NCBI RefSeq assembly: GCF_000732925.1
Contig: NZ_CP008953.1
Location: 6,324,001-6,388,000, forward strand
DNA from: Amycolatopsis japonica
GTDB lineage: Bacteria; Actinomycetota; Actinomycetes; Mycobacteriales; Pseudonocardiaceae
DNA length: 64,000 nt
Direction: 5' to 3'
Position numbers and translations under genes: made by a program. The first letter of the stretch is position 1. Every line of letters begins with the position of its first letter. The notes under the pieces were generated by a model. The model saw nothing but the letters and a program-made list of their open reading frames with translations. It was not told the DNA's origin and searched no databases. Below are positions 44,815-55,421 of this stretch, one piece after another.

Positions 44815-47388
44815 GTGCCCGCCCCCAACCTGACCCGAGACCAAGCCAAGCTGCGCGCGGAACTGCTCGACGTCGAGTCCTACGACATCGAGCTGGATCT
44901 GACCGACGGCCGTGGCGGTCCCGGTGAGAAGACCTTCACGTCGAAGACGACGATCAAGTTCGCGAGCGCCAGAAGCGGCGAAGCGTCGTGGGTCGACATC
45001 GTCGCCGAGGGGATCGAGTCGGCCGTCCTCAACGGGACGGAACTCGACGTCAGCGGGTACGTCGAGGACAAGGGCGTCGAGCTGCCCGGGCTCGCCGAGT
45101 CGAACGAGCTCGTCGTGGACGCGGTCTGCCGGTACATGAACACCGGCGAGGGCCTGCACCGGTTCGTCGACCCGGTCGACGACGGCGTCTACCTCTACAC
45201 GCAGTTCGAGACCGCGGACGCGAAGCGCATGTTCGCCTGCTTCGACCAGCCCGACCTCAAGTCGGTCTACCGGCTCACCGTGATCGCGCCGAAGGACTGG
45301 AAGGTCATCTCGAACGCGCTGATCGAATCCACGGAGGAGACCCCGGAAGGGGCCGTCCGCACCGTGTTCAAGGTGTCCGAGCGGATCTCGACCTACCTGG
45401 TCGCGCTGATCGCGGGCCCGTACAGCGAGTGGCGCGACGAATTCTCCGACTCCCACCGCACGATCCCGCTGGGCATCTACTGCCGCGCCTCGCTCGCCGA
45501 GCACATGGACGCGGACAAGCTGTTCACCGAGACCAAGCAGGGTTTCGCCTTCTACCACGAGAAGTTCGCGACCCCGTACCCGTTCTCCAAGTACGACCAG
45601 CTGTTCGTGCCGGAGTTCAACGCGGGCGCGATGGAGAACGCCGGCGCGGTCACCTTCCTGGAGGACTACGTCTTCCGCAGCCGCGTCACCCGCTACGCCT
45701 ACGAGCGCCGCGCCGAGACGCTGCTGCACGAGATGGCGCACATGTGGTTCGGCGACCTGGTCACCATGCGCTGGTGGGACGACCTGTGGCTGAACGAGTC
45801 GTTCGCGACCTTCGCGAGCGTGCTGGCCCAGGCCGAGGCCACCGAGTACAAGAACGCGTGGACCAGCTTCGCGAACATCGAGAAGTCGTGGGCGTACCGG
45901 CAGGATCAGCTGCCCTCGACGCACCCGATCGCCGCGGACATCGTCGACCTGCACGCGGTCGAGGTGAACTTCGACGGCATCACCTACGCCAAGGGCGCGA
46001 GCGTCCTCAAGCAGCTCGTCGCCTATGTCGGGCTGGAGCACTTCCTCGAAGGCCTGAAGGTCTACTTCGGCAAGCACGCCTGGGGCAACGCGACCCTGGC
46101 GGACCTGCTGGGCGCGCTGGAAGAGGCCTCGGGCCGCGACCTGTCGTGGTGGAGCGCGCAGTGGCTGGAGACCACCGGTCTCAACTCGCTGAGCCCGCGC
46201 TACGAGATCGGCGCCGACGGCACGTACTCCGCGTTCGCCGTCACCCAGACCGGCGCCAAGCCGGGTGCCGGTGAGCTGCGCACGCACCGCGTCGCGGTCG
46301 GCGTCTACGACGAGGACGAGAACGGCAAGATCGTCCGCAAGCACCGCGTCGAGCTCGACGTGGACGGCGAGCGCACCGAGGTGCCGGGGCTGGTCGGTCT
46401 CCCGGCGGGCAAGCTCGTGCTGGTCAACGACGACGACCTGACCTACTGCACGATGCGGCTCGACCCGGCGTCGCTGACCACGCTGATCGACCGCATCGCC
46501 GACATCACCGAACCGCTGCCCCGCACGCTGTGCTGGTCGGCGGCGTGGGAGATGACGCGCGAGGCCGAGCTCAAGGCCCGCGACTTCGTCACGCTGGTGC
46601 AGCGTGGCGTGCACACCGAGACCGAGGTCGGCGTGGTGCAGCGGCTGCTGCTGCAGGCGCAGACGGCGCTGAACTCGTACGCGAAGCCGGAATGGGCGGC
46701 GGACAAGGGCTGGCCGGAGTTCTCCGCGCGGCTGCTGGAGCTGGCGCAGGGCGCCGAGGCCGGTTCGGACCACCAGCTCGCGTTCGTGAACTCGCTCGCC
46801 GGTTGCGTGCTCGACGACAAGACGCTGGCGATCATCGCGGGCTGGCTCGACGGCACGGCGCCGCTGGAGGGCCTGACCGTCGACACCGACCTGCGCTGGC
46901 GGCTGCTGCACGCGCTGGTCGCGCACGGCAAGGCCGAGAACCCCGAGATCGACGCCGAGCTCGGCAAGGACGACACCGCCGCCGGACGGCGCCAGGCGGA
47001 GCGCTCACGGGCGCTGCGGCCGACCGCCGAGGCGAAGGCCGACGCGTGGCAGCGGGCGGTGTACGACGACGAGCTGCCCAACGCGGTCAGCGACTCGCTC
47101 ATCACCGGCTTCTCCCACCCGGGCCAGAAGCACCTGCTAGGCGACTACGTGACGCGCTACTTCGAGGTCATCGACGAGGTGTGGCAGCGGCGCTCCAGCG
47201 AGCGGGCGCAGCCGACCGTGGTCGGGCTGTACCCGTCGTGGGCCGTCGAGCCGGCGACGGTCACGGCGTCGGACGAGTGGCTGGCCGGGGAGCACCCGGC
47301 GGCGCTGCGCCGTCTCGTGTCGGAAGGCCGGGCCGGGATCGTGCGGGCGCTGGCCGCCCGTGAGTTCGACTCGCAGGCCGGCAACTAG
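44815..47388 (+). CDS. pepN: Aminopeptidase N
   Basis: 857 residues from GTG 44815 (GTG 44809 also possible; AGAGG fits 44815 better). M1 family: GAMEN at about 271-275 (substrate N-terminus binding), [27 protein letters not shown] (zinc HExxH at 305 and Glu) and a long C-terminal ERAP1-like helical domain. It removes N-terminal residues from peptides in the cytoplasm. Full family length. Divergent from the DsbA-like gene and followed by the GPF hairpin. Confidence 0.93.
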   Translation: MPAPNLTRDQAKLRAELLDVESYDIELDLTDGRGGPGEKTFTSKTTIKFASARSGEASWVDIVAEGIESAVLNGTELDVSGYVEDKGVELPGLAESNELVVDAVCRYMNTGEGLHRFVDPVDDGVYLYTQFETADAKRMFACFDQPDLKSVYRLTVIAPKDWKVISNALIESTEETPEGAVRTVFKVSERISTYLVALIAGPYSEWRDEFSDSHRTIPLGIYCRASLAEHMDADKLFTETKQGFAFYHEKFATPYPFSKYDQLFVPEFNAGAMENAGAVTFLEDYVFRSRVTRYAYERRAETLLHEMAHMWFGDLVTMRWWDDLWLNESFATFASVLAQAEATEYKNAWTSFANIEKSWAYRQDQLPSTHPIAADIVDLHAVEVNFDGITYAKGASVLKQLVAYVGLEHFLEGLKVYFGKHAWGNATLADLLGALEEASGRDLSWWSAQWLETTGLNSLSPRYEIGADGTYSAFAVTQTGAKPGAGELRTHRVAVGVYDEDENGKIVRKHRVELDVDGERTEVPGLVGLPAGKLVLVNDDDLTYCTMRLDPASLTTLIDRIADITEPLPRTLCWSAAWEMTREAELKARDFVTLVQRGVHTETEVGVVQRLLLQAQTALNSYAKPEWAADKGWPEFSARLLELAQGAEAGSDHQLAFVNSLAGCVLDDKTLAIIAGWLDGTAPLEGLTVDTDLRWRLLHALVAHGKAENPEIDAELGKDDTAAGRRQAERSRALRPTAEAKADAWQRAVYDDELPNAVSDSLITGFSHPGQKHLLGDYVTRYFEVIDEVWQRRSSERAQPTVVGLYPSWAVEPATVTASDEWLAGEHPAALRRLVSEGRAGIVRALAAREFDSQAGN

Positions 47389-47397
47389 TCCCGTAAC

Positions 47398-47450
47398 GCA
47401 ATGAAAGGTCCTTTCCTCGCAAATTTTGCGAGGAAAGGACCTTTCATTGC
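47398..47450. terminator. GPF-family hairpin, copy B (23-7-23)
   Basis: Perfect 23-bp arms 47398-47420 and 47428-47450, loop AAATTTT, 10 nt after the pepN stop and between convergent genes. Compared with copy A, two stem pairs have changed together (T-A to C-G near the loop; C-G to A-T near the base), which keeps the pairing. Confidence 0.8.
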
Positions 47451-47472
47451 ACTTGAAGCGGGTTGAAGAGCG

Positions 47473-47955
47473 TCAGTGCTGCGGAGCGCCCGCCTGGTCG
47501 CTCAGCATGCGGAGGGCGTTCACGAGGCCACCGACGAGGTCGCCTTCCTTGAACGAGGCCACCATGCTGGCCACGGCGAGCTTCGCGCCGCGGTCGGGCA
47601 GACGGTGCCGGGCCTGCGAGCCCGTCACGACCTCGATCGCCCGCTGGCCGGGCGACACGGCGATGACGACACCGTCGGCCGCGTTGTCCGTCGAGGCCAG
47701 CAGACCTTCGGCGGTGGCGCGGGTGTCCTCGCCGAGGTCACCCAGGTACACACTGAAGTCCAGGCCGGTCTCGCGGCTGGCGAGCGTCAGCGCCTCGTCC
47801 AGCCGGGCGAGCTGCTGGGTCGTGAATGGGCTGATCGGCCCAGCCGGTTCGTACATCTTGGCGGCGGAAATCCGGCCGCTCGAGGTAACGGCGGCGCCGT
47901 AACCGGGCTCTTCGTCAACAGCGGTGGACGAATGGGTCAGTTCACCAGTTGCCAC
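47473..47955 (-). CDS. DUF5130 domain protein (TPM-like)
   Basis: 160 residues. AKMYEPAGPISPFTTQQLARLDEALTLASRETG followed by SVYLGDLGEDTRATAEGLLAS and VVIAVSPGQRAIEVVTG match the DUF5130 family, which has a TPM-type fold. No membrane segment. GTG start. From memory the M. tuberculosis equivalent is Rv2468c, next to pepN. Function unknown. Confidence 0.78.
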   Translation of the reverse strand: MATGELTHSSTAVDEEPGYGAAVTSSGRISAAKMYEPAGPISPFTTQQLARLDEALTLASRETGLDFSVYLGDLGEDTRATAEGLLASTDNAADGVVIAVSPGQRAIEVVTGSQARHRLPDRGAKLAVASMVASFKEGDLVGGLVNALRMLSDQAGAPQH

Positions 47956-48205
47956 GAGCGCCTCCCGTCACCGTCGCTCCGTCCGCGGCGACGACGGCGG
48001 TCGCGCCGCCCTCGTTCGCGTGCGAATGCCTCGCGCCGACACCGTCGGGGTTGGCGCTCCACCACATGGCCGGGTACTCCCACGGCTGCCCCGGCCGGTA
48101 CCGGGCGACGCCCGCGCCCTTCGACCGCAGCGTGGCCACCCCGCACAGCGCGTAGATGGCCAAGGGGATCACCGCGAAGACCAGGATCGTCTCGACAAGG
48201 TTCAC
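47942..48205 (-). CDS. Small membrane protein
   Basis: 87 residues from GTG 48205. One N-terminal membrane helix (about 3-23, VETILVFAVIPLAIYALCGVA), then RYRPGQPWEYPAMWWSANP and a Gly/Ala-rich tail. Not a named family, though the YRPGQPWEYPPMWW-type stretch is a familiar actinobacterial one. It overlaps the start of the DUF5130 gene by 14 nt on the same strand and is probably co-transcribed. The spacer 48206-48496 upstream holds no gene that I can support. Confidence 0.65.
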   Translation of the reverse strand: MNLVETILVFAVIPLAIYALCGVATLRSKGAGVARYRPGQPWEYPAMWWSANPDGVGARHSHANEGGATAVVAADGATVTGGARGNW

Positions 48206-48496
48206 GCGCGTGAGCGTATCCGATGGCGTGGGACCGCACCCGCTCGCACGGCCTTGCGCCTCGGTACCTACCGCTCGTCGTCCGGAGGGGGCCGTCCGCC
48301 GCTTGCCGCGAAAGCGCTCCCACGTTGGGGCGAAGCCCTCAAGGCCGAAAGGTTGCAACTCAACGTACGGGCGGCCGCACCCGGCGCTGTCGTCTTGTCG
48401 CGGCCTTGAAATCCTCGTAGCTTTTTCACCTGTACGGGCCTTGCGCCCAGCTCCCCCACCCCAGCAGGTAACGCACCGGTCGCAGGAGGATATGTC

Positions 48497-48850
48497 ATGC
48501 AGAGCACCCAGACACCCGGCCAGGCGATCATCGACGACATTTCGTCACTCTTCGAAATTGGATTCGTCCCCGGTACGCGTGTGACGGCGGGCACACGGGT
48601 TACGCGCGGTACTCGTGTCACTCGCGGTACGCGGGTCACCGCCGGCACCCGGGTCACCCGCGGAACCCGCGTCACGCGTGGCACCCGCGTCACCGCCGGA
48701 ACCCGCGTCACCCGTGGCACGCGAGTCACCCGAGGCACCCGCGTGACGGCCGGCACCCGCGTCACCTGCGGCACGCGTGTCACTCGCGGCACCCGGGTCA
48801 CCCGTGGCACCCGCGTCACCTGCCAGAGCGACTTCTCTCTCGCCGCCTGA
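48497..48850 (+). CDS. Hexapeptide-repeat protein (14 x GTRVTx)
   Basis: 117 residues. A 25-residue non-repetitive head (MQSTQTPGQAIIDDISSLFE, no signal peptide) leads into 14 exact copies of GTRVTx (residues 26-109), then QSDFSLAA. The sixth residue runs A R R A R R A R R A C R R C, an 18-residue super-period. Codons for the same residues vary freely (Thr ACG/ACA/ACT/ACC; Val GTG/GTT/GTC), so the peptide is conserved and not a recent DNA duplication. Read as V-T-x-G-T-R it fits the [LIV]xxx[STAV]x rule of left-handed beta-helices, where 18 residues make one coil. Very basic (22 Arg). An AGGAGG ribosome binding site lies 6 nt before the ATG. Function unknown. Confidence 0.75.
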   Translation: MQSTQTPGQAIIDDISSLFEIGFVPGTRVTAGTRVTRGTRVTRGTRVTAGTRVTRGTRVTRGTRVTAGTRVTRGTRVTRGTRVTAGTRVTCGTRVTRGTRVTRGTRVTCQSDFSLAA

Positions 48851-48917
48851 GTCCGAGCACGACCGGTTCGTAGGGGACGGCGTACTCGTAGCGAGCTTCA
48901 CCACGGCGTCATCGGCC

Positions 48918-48947
48918 CGCCCCGGCCGCCGAAAGGCAGCCGGGGCG
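48918..48947. terminator. Bidirectional terminator
   Basis: Perfect 9-bp arms (CGCCCCGGC at 48918-48926 and complement 48939-48947) with a 12-nt loop, between the convergent hexapeptide-repeat and HNH genes. Confidence 0.7.
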
Positions 48948-48967
48948 CCGACGTGTTCAGGACCGGG

Positions 48968-49729
48968 TCAGGCCGCGGTTCCCAGGTACGGCCGCCACAA
49001 CGGGTCGGCCTCCTTCGAATGCGCGAGCAGCCGCCAGTGCGGCCCGTGCGGGGCCCTCGGCACGACGCGCAGGCGCCAGCCGATCTCGGAAAGCAGCTTG
49101 TCCGCCTTCCGGTGGTTGCACTTGGCGCAGCACGCCACGCAGTTCGTCCAGCTGTGGGGACCTCCGCGACTGCGCGGGACGACATGGTCGATGGTCTCGG
49201 CCCGCCCTCCGCAGTAGGCGCAGCGGTACCGGTCGCGGTGCATCAGCCCGGCCCGGGTCAGCGGCACCTGCGCGCGGTAGGGCACGCGCACGTAGGTGCT
49301 CAGCCGGATCACCGAAGGCACGGGCAGCGAGACCGTGGCGGCGTGCAGTTCGAGCCCCGCCGGGTCTCCGTGCACCACCTCGGCCTTGCCGCACATCACG
49401 AGGACCACCGCGCGCCGCAACGGCAGCGCCGTGAGCGGTTCGAACGTGGCGTTCAACAGCAATACCCGTCTGCGGCCCCACGACGTCGTAGTGGGTGCCG
49501 CCGTAGTCGACGGATCCCGCCCTCTACGCTGTCCGGGCGGGCGGGCAACACCCCCTGGCCGCGTTCCCGGCCCGCCCGGTGGAGCCCCGTGCGAGGGGGC
49601 ACCTCCCGGATGGGCGCGCAACACGACCTCCGGCGCCTGTCCGGCCACGGCTTGGCTCGGGACGCCGAGGGGGATGGGTTGTCGGTCTGGCACTCGACCA
49701 CCTCCACCGGTGCAGGCATAGTCGACCAC
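48968..49729 (-). CDS. HNH endonuclease
   Basis: 253 residues from the first GTG; the real start may be up to 85 residues later, since the N-terminal part is a Pro/Gly-rich stretch without fold and the domain begins at RVLLLNATFEPL. The HNH core is HRDRYRCAYCGGRAETIDHVVPRSRGGPHSWTNCVACCAKCNHRKADK: two CxxC zinc pairs around DHVVPRSRGG, the conserved form. This is the stand-alone actinobacterial type (from memory Rv2469c), present in the same gene order there. Likely a DNA nuclease; target unknown. Confidence 0.8.
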   Translation of the reverse strand: MVDYACTGGGGRVPDRQPIPLGVPSQAVAGQAPEVVLRAHPGGAPSHGAPPGGPGTRPGGVARPPGQRRGRDPSTTAAPTTTSWGRRRVLLLNATFEPLTALPLRRAVVLVMCGKAEVVHGDPAGLELHAATVSLPVPSVIRLSTYVRVPYRAQVPLTRAGLMHRDRYRCAYCGGRAETIDHVVPRSRGGPHSWTNCVACCAKCNHRKADKLLSEIGWRLRVVPRAPHGPHWRLLAHSKEADPLWRPYLGTAA

Positions 49730-49871
49730 AGATCAGCCCCAAAGTGCACGTGTGTTACTGGACGTGTCACATGCGCGCGACCCGGCGGCCACATGAAGTT
49801 GGGTGTTTCGCATCCGCCGGGGCGTGTGGCGTGACCGATCCCCGCCGAGTACGAAAGGACATTTCCTCTCC

Positions 49872-50852
49872 GTGAACCTGCTGCCCACCGAACCCCCGGC
49901 CTGCACGCGCGAAGCCGGCAGCCTGTGCTACCAGGTGTTCCAGGTCACAAAGAACGAATGGCTCTCCGCGTCGGCAGGCTGGCTGCTGACGAAGCCGCTC
50001 AGGATCCTGATGATCGTCGCCGTGGCGTTCCTGCTGCGGTACCTGGTGCGGCGTCTGATCAACCGCGTGACGCGGATGCCCGGCGGCGGCTCCTCGAAGC
50101 TGCCCGCGCTGTTGAGACCGCTGCGGGAGAGGGCTCCCGAGGTGCTCGGGTCGGCGGTGATGGAACGGCGCCGTCAGCGCGCCGCCACCATCGGCTCGGT
50201 GCTCAAGTCGATGGCCACGTTCCTGATCTACGGCCTCGCGTTCATCCTGGTGCTGGGCGAACTGGGCATCGACCTCGCGCCGATCATCGCTTCGGCGGGC
50301 ATCGTCGGCGTGGCGCTCGGGTTCGGCGCGCAGAACCTGGTCAAGGACTTCCTGTCCGGCATGTTCATGATGATCGAGGACCAGTACGGCGTCGGTGACG
50401 TCGTCGACGTCGGTGAGGCGTCCGGCACCGTCGAGGCCGTCGGCCTCCGGATCACCACCCTGCGTGACATCAACGGCACCGTCTGGTACGTCCGCAACGG
50501 CGAGGTGCTGCGGGTCGGCAACTCGAGCCAGGGCTTCGCGGTGGCCGTCGTCGACGTCCCGCTCAGCTACTCCGCCGACGTCGAGAAGGCCACCGAACTG
50601 ATGGCCGAGAAGGCGAAGACGCTCCTGGAGAGCGAAAGCCTCTCGCCGAACGTGCTGGAACCGCCGGAGATGCTCGGTGTGGAGACCGTCACGCCCGAAG
50701 GCATCAAGCTCCGGCTGACGGTGAAGGTCCGGCCGGGCAAGCAGTGGTCCGTGCAGCGCGCGCTGCGGGCGCACCTGCTCGCCGCGCTCGACGAAGCAGG
50801 CTTCGAGCCACCTCTGGGGCGCTTTATGTCGTCCGGCCCGGCCTCGCAGTAG
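49872..50852 (+). CDS. Small-conductance mechanosensitive channel (MscS family)
   Basis: 326 residues from GTG 49872. Three membrane helices (about 37-57, 108-130, 136-155), the last being the Gly/Ala-packed pore helix ([25 protein letters not shown]), then the beta domain ([28 protein letters not shown]) and the C-terminal alpha/beta part. Releases solutes on osmotic downshock. It stands before glbO with a 26-nt gap and is probably in one operon with it. In M. tuberculosis, as I recall, this gene is not at this place. Confidence 0.88.
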   Translation: MNLLPTEPPACTREAGSLCYQVFQVTKNEWLSASAGWLLTKPLRILMIVAVAFLLRYLVRRLINRVTRMPGGGSSKLPALLRPLRERAPEVLGSAVMERRRQRAATIGSVLKSMATFLIYGLAFILVLGELGIDLAPIIASAGIVGVALGFGAQNLVKDFLSGMFMMIEDQYGVGDVVDVGEASGTVEAVGLRITTLRDINGTVWYVRNGEVLRVGNSSQGFAVAVVDVPLSYSADVEKATELMAEKAKTLLESESLSPNVLEPPEMLGVETVTPEGIKLRLTVKVRPGKQWSVQRALRAHLLAALDEAGFEPPLGRFMSSGPASQ

Positions 50853-50878
50853 GACAAGGGCAGAATGGAGCTGTGTCC

Positions 50879-51268
50879 GTGACCGAACCTGATCCCACCA
50901 CCTTGTACGAAGCCATCGGCGGTGAACCGGTGTTCACCCGGATCGTCGCGCGGTTCTACGCCGAAGTGGCGGTCGACGAGGTGCTTCGCCCGCTGTACCC
51001 GGAGGAGGACCTCGGCCCGGCCGAGGAGCGTTTCCGGCTGTTCCTCATGCAGTACTGGGGCGGCCCGCACACCTACTCCGACCAGCGCGGTCACCCGCGG
51101 CTGAGGATGCGGCACGCCCCGTTCAAGATCGGCCCGATCGAACGCGACGCCTGGTTGCGCTGCATCAAGATCGCGGTCGACGAGGAGAACATCGAGGAGC
51201 CCTACCGCGGGCAGCTGTGGGCGTACCTGGAGATGGCCGCCAACAGCATGATGAACAGTTTCGTGTGA
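50879..51268 (+). CDS. glbO: Group II truncated hemoglobin
   Basis: 129 residues from GTG 50879, chosen over GTG 50873 because GGAG (50867-50870) lies 8 nt ahead. A TrHb[23 protein letters not shown] (helices A-B with the Tyr B10 region), [28 protein letters not shown] (with proximal His in MRHAPF) and ERDAWLRCI (Trp G8). It binds O2/NO and may protect against peroxide or NO. Its stop overlaps the alpha-glucosidase ATG (TGATG), as in the glbO-aglA pair of mycobacteria. Confidence 0.92.
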   Translation: MTEPDPTTLYEAIGGEPVFTRIVARFYAEVAVDEVLRPLYPEEDLGPAEERFRLFLMQYWGGPHTYSDQRGHPRLRMRHAPFKIGPIERDAWLRCIKIAVDEENIEEPYRGQLWAYLEMAANSMMNSFV

Positions 51269-52821
51269 TGGAACGCGACGTGGCTTGGTGGGCCCAGGCG
51301 GTCTTCTACCAGGTCTACGTGCGCTCGTTCGCCGATTCGGACGGGGACGGCGTCGGTGACCTCGAAGGCATCCGCGGCAAGCTCGGGTACCTGGAGCTGC
51401 TCGGGGTCGACGCGCTGTGGCTGACGCCGTTCTACCGCTCCCCCATGGCCGACCACGGCTACGACATCGCCGACCCGCGCGACGTCGACCCGATGTTCGG
51501 CACCCTCGGCGATTTCGACGTGCTCCTGACCGAAGCGCACAAACGCGGCATCAAGGTCACCGTCGACGTCGTCCCCAACCACACCAGCAACACCCACGCC
51601 TGGTTCAAATCGGCGATGGCGGCGCCGCCGGGCAGCCCGGAGCGGGATCGCTACATCTTCCGTGACGGGCTCGGCCCGCGCGGCGACCAGCCGCCGAACA
51701 ACTGGGTCAGCTCGTTCGGCGGCCCGGCGTGGACGCGGGTGCCGGACGGCCAGTGGTACCTGCACCTGTTCTCGCCGCAGCAGCCGGATCTGAACTGGGC
51801 CAACCACGAGGTCGCCGCCGATCTGGAGCGGACCCTGCGGTTCTGGCTGGACCACGGTGTGGACGGTTTCCGCGTCGACGTCGCGCACGGTATGGCGAAA
51901 CCGCCGGGCCTGCCGGACATGGACCCGCGGGTGAACCCGCTGGGGCCGAGCGAGTTCTACGATCCGCGCTTCGACAACGACCGCGTCCACGAGATCCACC
52001 AGATGATCCGCAAGGTGCTCGACGAATACCCGGGCACCATGGCCGTCGGCGAGATCTGGGTGACCGACGAGGAACGCCTCGCCCGCTATCTGCGGCCGGA
52101 CGAACTGCACCTGGCGTTCAACTTCCGGCTCGTGCTCACGCATTTCGACGCGGACGCGCTGCGGACGGCCATCGAGCGGTCCCTGGCGGTGCCGAAGGCC
52201 GCCGGGGCCCCCGCCACCTGGACGTTGAGCAACCACGACGTCTGGCGCCAGGTCAGCCGGTACGGCGGCGGCGAACGCGGCGTCCGGCGCGCCAGGGCGA
52301 TGGCGCTCGTCGAACTGGCGCTGCCCGGAGCGGTTTATCTGTACAACGGCGAGGAACTGGGGCTCGGCAACGTCGACATCCCGCCCGACGCGGTCGCGGA
52401 TCCGCGCGCCAAGATCTCCGGTGCCGAGTTCGGCCGGGACGCGTCACGCGTGCCGCTGCCGTGGGAAGGCGACCTGCCGCCGTTCGGTTTCTCGCGCAAC
52501 CCGAGGACGTGGCTGCCGATGCCCGCCTCGTGGGCGTCGGTGACCGTCGAAGCGCAGCTGGAGGCTCCGGCGTCGACGCTGTCGCTGTACCGGCGGGCGA
52601 TCGAGATCCGCAAGTCGCACCAGGCGTTCCGCGGGGACGAGCTGGAGTGGTACGGCGCCCCGGCCGGCTGTTTCGCGTTCCGGCGGCGCGGTGGCGGGTT
52701 GGTCTGCGCGCTGAACACGTCGGCGAGCCCGATCGCGTTGCCGCCGGGCGAGGTGCTGCTGTCCAGTGTGCCGTTGGTGAACGGGAAACTGCCGCCGGAC
52801 GCGGCCGCCTGGCTCGTCTGA
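51268..52821 (+). CDS. aglA: GH13 alpha-glucosidase
   Basis: 517 residues. GH13 subfamily of oligo-1,6-/alpha-glucosidase type: QVYVRSFADSDGDGVGDL at the start, DVVPNHTS, the nucleophile Asp204 in FRVDVAHG, the acid/base Glu262 in AVGEIW and the third carboxylate Asp324 in LSNHDVW. Cytoplasmic, acts on short alpha-glucans or maltose-type sugars. Translationally coupled to glbO. The GPF-family hairpin follows 12 nt after the stop. Confidence 0.9.
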   Translation: MERDVAWWAQAVFYQVYVRSFADSDGDGVGDLEGIRGKLGYLELLGVDALWLTPFYRSPMADHGYDIADPRDVDPMFGTLGDFDVLLTEAHKRGIKVTVDVVPNHTSNTHAWFKSAMAAPPGSPERDRYIFRDGLGPRGDQPPNNWVSSFGGPAWTRVPDGQWYLHLFSPQQPDLNWANHEVAADLERTLRFWLDHGVDGFRVDVAHGMAKPPGLPDMDPRVNPLGPSEFYDPRFDNDRVHEIHQMIRKVLDEYPGTMAVGEIWVTDEERLARYLRPDELHLAFNFRLVLTHFDADALRTAIERSLAVPKAAGAPATWTLSNHDVWRQVSRYGGGERGVRRARAMALVELALPGAVYLYNGEELGLGNVDIPPDAVADPRAKISGAEFGRDASRVPLPWEGDLPPFGFSRNPRTWLPMPASWASVTVEAQLEAPASTLSLYRRAIEIRKSHQAFRGDELEWYGAPAGCFAFRRRGGGLVCALNTSASPIALPPGEVLLSSVPLVNGKLPPDAAAWLV

Positions 52822-52832
52822 GCCCCTCCCCG

Positions 52833-52891
52833 CGCGCCATGAAAGGTCCTTTCCTTGCAAAATTTGCAAGGAAAGGACCTTTCATGGCGCG
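52833..52891. terminator. GPF-family hairpin, copy C (26-7-26)
   Basis: Perfect 26-bp arms 52833-52858 and 52866-52891, loop AAAATTT, between the convergent alpha-glucosidase and LVIVD genes. Stem core identical to copy A, longer at the base. Confidence 0.8.
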
Positions 52892-52899
52892 TTACCGGG

Positions 52900-54354
<1,455 letters not shown>

Positions 54355-54441
54355 GATATGGCTCTCCTTCCACCCAGCTTTACGCGCACCTTATTCCTTA
54401 TTTAGGCTCAGCAGATACCGACCAACGGAGGAACTCCCGGG

Positions 54442-55083
54442 ATGCGAAAAAGTTTGACATCGGCGCTGGTCGCCGCCGCTTTCCTCGTCTCGGGCTGCAC
54501 CGGTGACGCGGAGCCCGCCGCACCGGCCCAGAGCGCGCCGGTGATCGCCCCCGGCAAACCCGGCGAACAGGCGAGCACCGGCTCCCGCGGTCCGGTGAAC
54601 CGCGATCAGCCCAACGAGGCCGACGTCGAGTACATGACGATGATGATCCCCCATCACCAGCAGGCGAAGGTGATGACCGACCTGGTGCCGGGCAAGACGG
54701 CCAACGAGCAGATCCGGGCGATCGCCGGGCGGATCTCGGTCGCGCAGGACGGCGAGATCACGATGATGAAGACCTGGCTGGCCGATCGCGGCAAGCCGGT
54801 GCCGGGCGAAGGGCACGCGGGCCACGGGGGCGGGCACGATCACGCGCTCATGCCAGGGATGGCGACCGAGGCCCAGCTGGCGGATCTGCGCGCGGCGAAC
54901 GGGGCGGCGTTCGAAAAGCTGTTCCTCGACCTGATGATCGCGCACCACCAGGGCGCGCTGACCATGGCCGAAGCCCAGCTCGGCAAGGGCGTGGAGATCA
55001 AGGCGCAGGAGATGGCGCAGGAGGTCATCACTGGCCAGACCGCCGAGATCGAGCGCATGAAAGCGATGCGGGGAAAGCTCTAA
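54442..55083 (+). CDS. DUF305 lipoprotein
   Basis: 213 residues. Lipobox LVSGC (Cys19). Two DUF305 halves, each with a His pair and Met cluster: YMTMMIPHHQQAKVM and LDLMIAHHQGALTM, joined by a His/Gly-rich linker (GEGHAGHGGGHDHALMP). The His/Met pattern suggests metal (copper or similar) binding at the cell surface; that is inference. RBS GGAGGA is 10 nt before the ATG. Overlaps the convergent small gene by 4 nt. Confidence 0.85.
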   Translation: MRKSLTSALVAAAFLVSGCTGDAEPAAPAQSAPVIAPGKPGEQASTGSRGPVNRDQPNEADVEYMTMMIPHHQQAKVMTDLVPGKTANEQIRAIAGRISVAQDGEITMMKTWLADRGKPVPGEGHAGHGGGHDHALMPGMATEAQLADLRAANGAAFEKLFLDLMIAHHQGALTMAEAQLGKGVEIKAQEMAQEVITGQTAEIERMKAMRGKL

Positions 55084-55358
55084 GCCTCGCCCGAGCCCAT
55101 GTCGCCGAAACCGGAGTCGCCGGAGTCGTCATCGAGGGTGCCCGAGACGATCCAGGTCGCCAGCGCGGCGGCCTGGACGTAGGGCGCCGCCTTCGCCGCG
55201 GCCCGCCCGGCGCTCTTGGCGCGGCCCCACTTCTCCGGGCGTTCGGCGCGTTCGGGCGCCTCCTCACCCGGCGGGCGCTCGGTCCGCCACGGCGTCTCCT
55301 CCGGCCGGACCTCGGCGAGGAAGTCCGCGGTGGGGTCGTCCCCGTCCTTGTCGTTCAT
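55080..55358 (-). CDS. Small hypothetical protein
   Basis: 92 residues: an acidic, Pro/Glu-rich head (DPTADFLAEVRPEETPWRTE), a basic Ala-rich helix (RAKSAGRAAAKAAPYVQAAALATWIVS) that could lie on the membrane, and an acidic Gly/Asp tail. Not recognised. Start ATG 55358, no strong ribosome binding site. It overlaps the DUF305 gene end. Confidence 0.5.
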   Translation of the reverse strand: MNDKDGDDPTADFLAEVRPEETPWRTERPPGEEAPERAERPEKWGRAKSAGRAAAKAAPYVQAAALATWIVSGTLDDDSGDSGFGDMGSGEA

Positions 55359-55421
55359 GGAGACAGCATGACGCCGCGGGCGGCCGGAAGCCACCCGCGG
55401 CGTCATGCGGTAAGAAACCCG

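Noticed and set aside
48268-48819. Minus-strand TRVPxV repeat frame opposite the hexapeptide gene
   Set aside because: It is the complement of the GTRVTx repeat, has no ribosome binding site, and the plus strand has AGGAGG at the right distance and a non-repetitive head.
48572-48823. Possible CRISPR array or DNA-level minisatellite
   Set aside because: The 18-bp units have no spacers, their third codon positions vary while the peptide is constant, and no cas genes are present.
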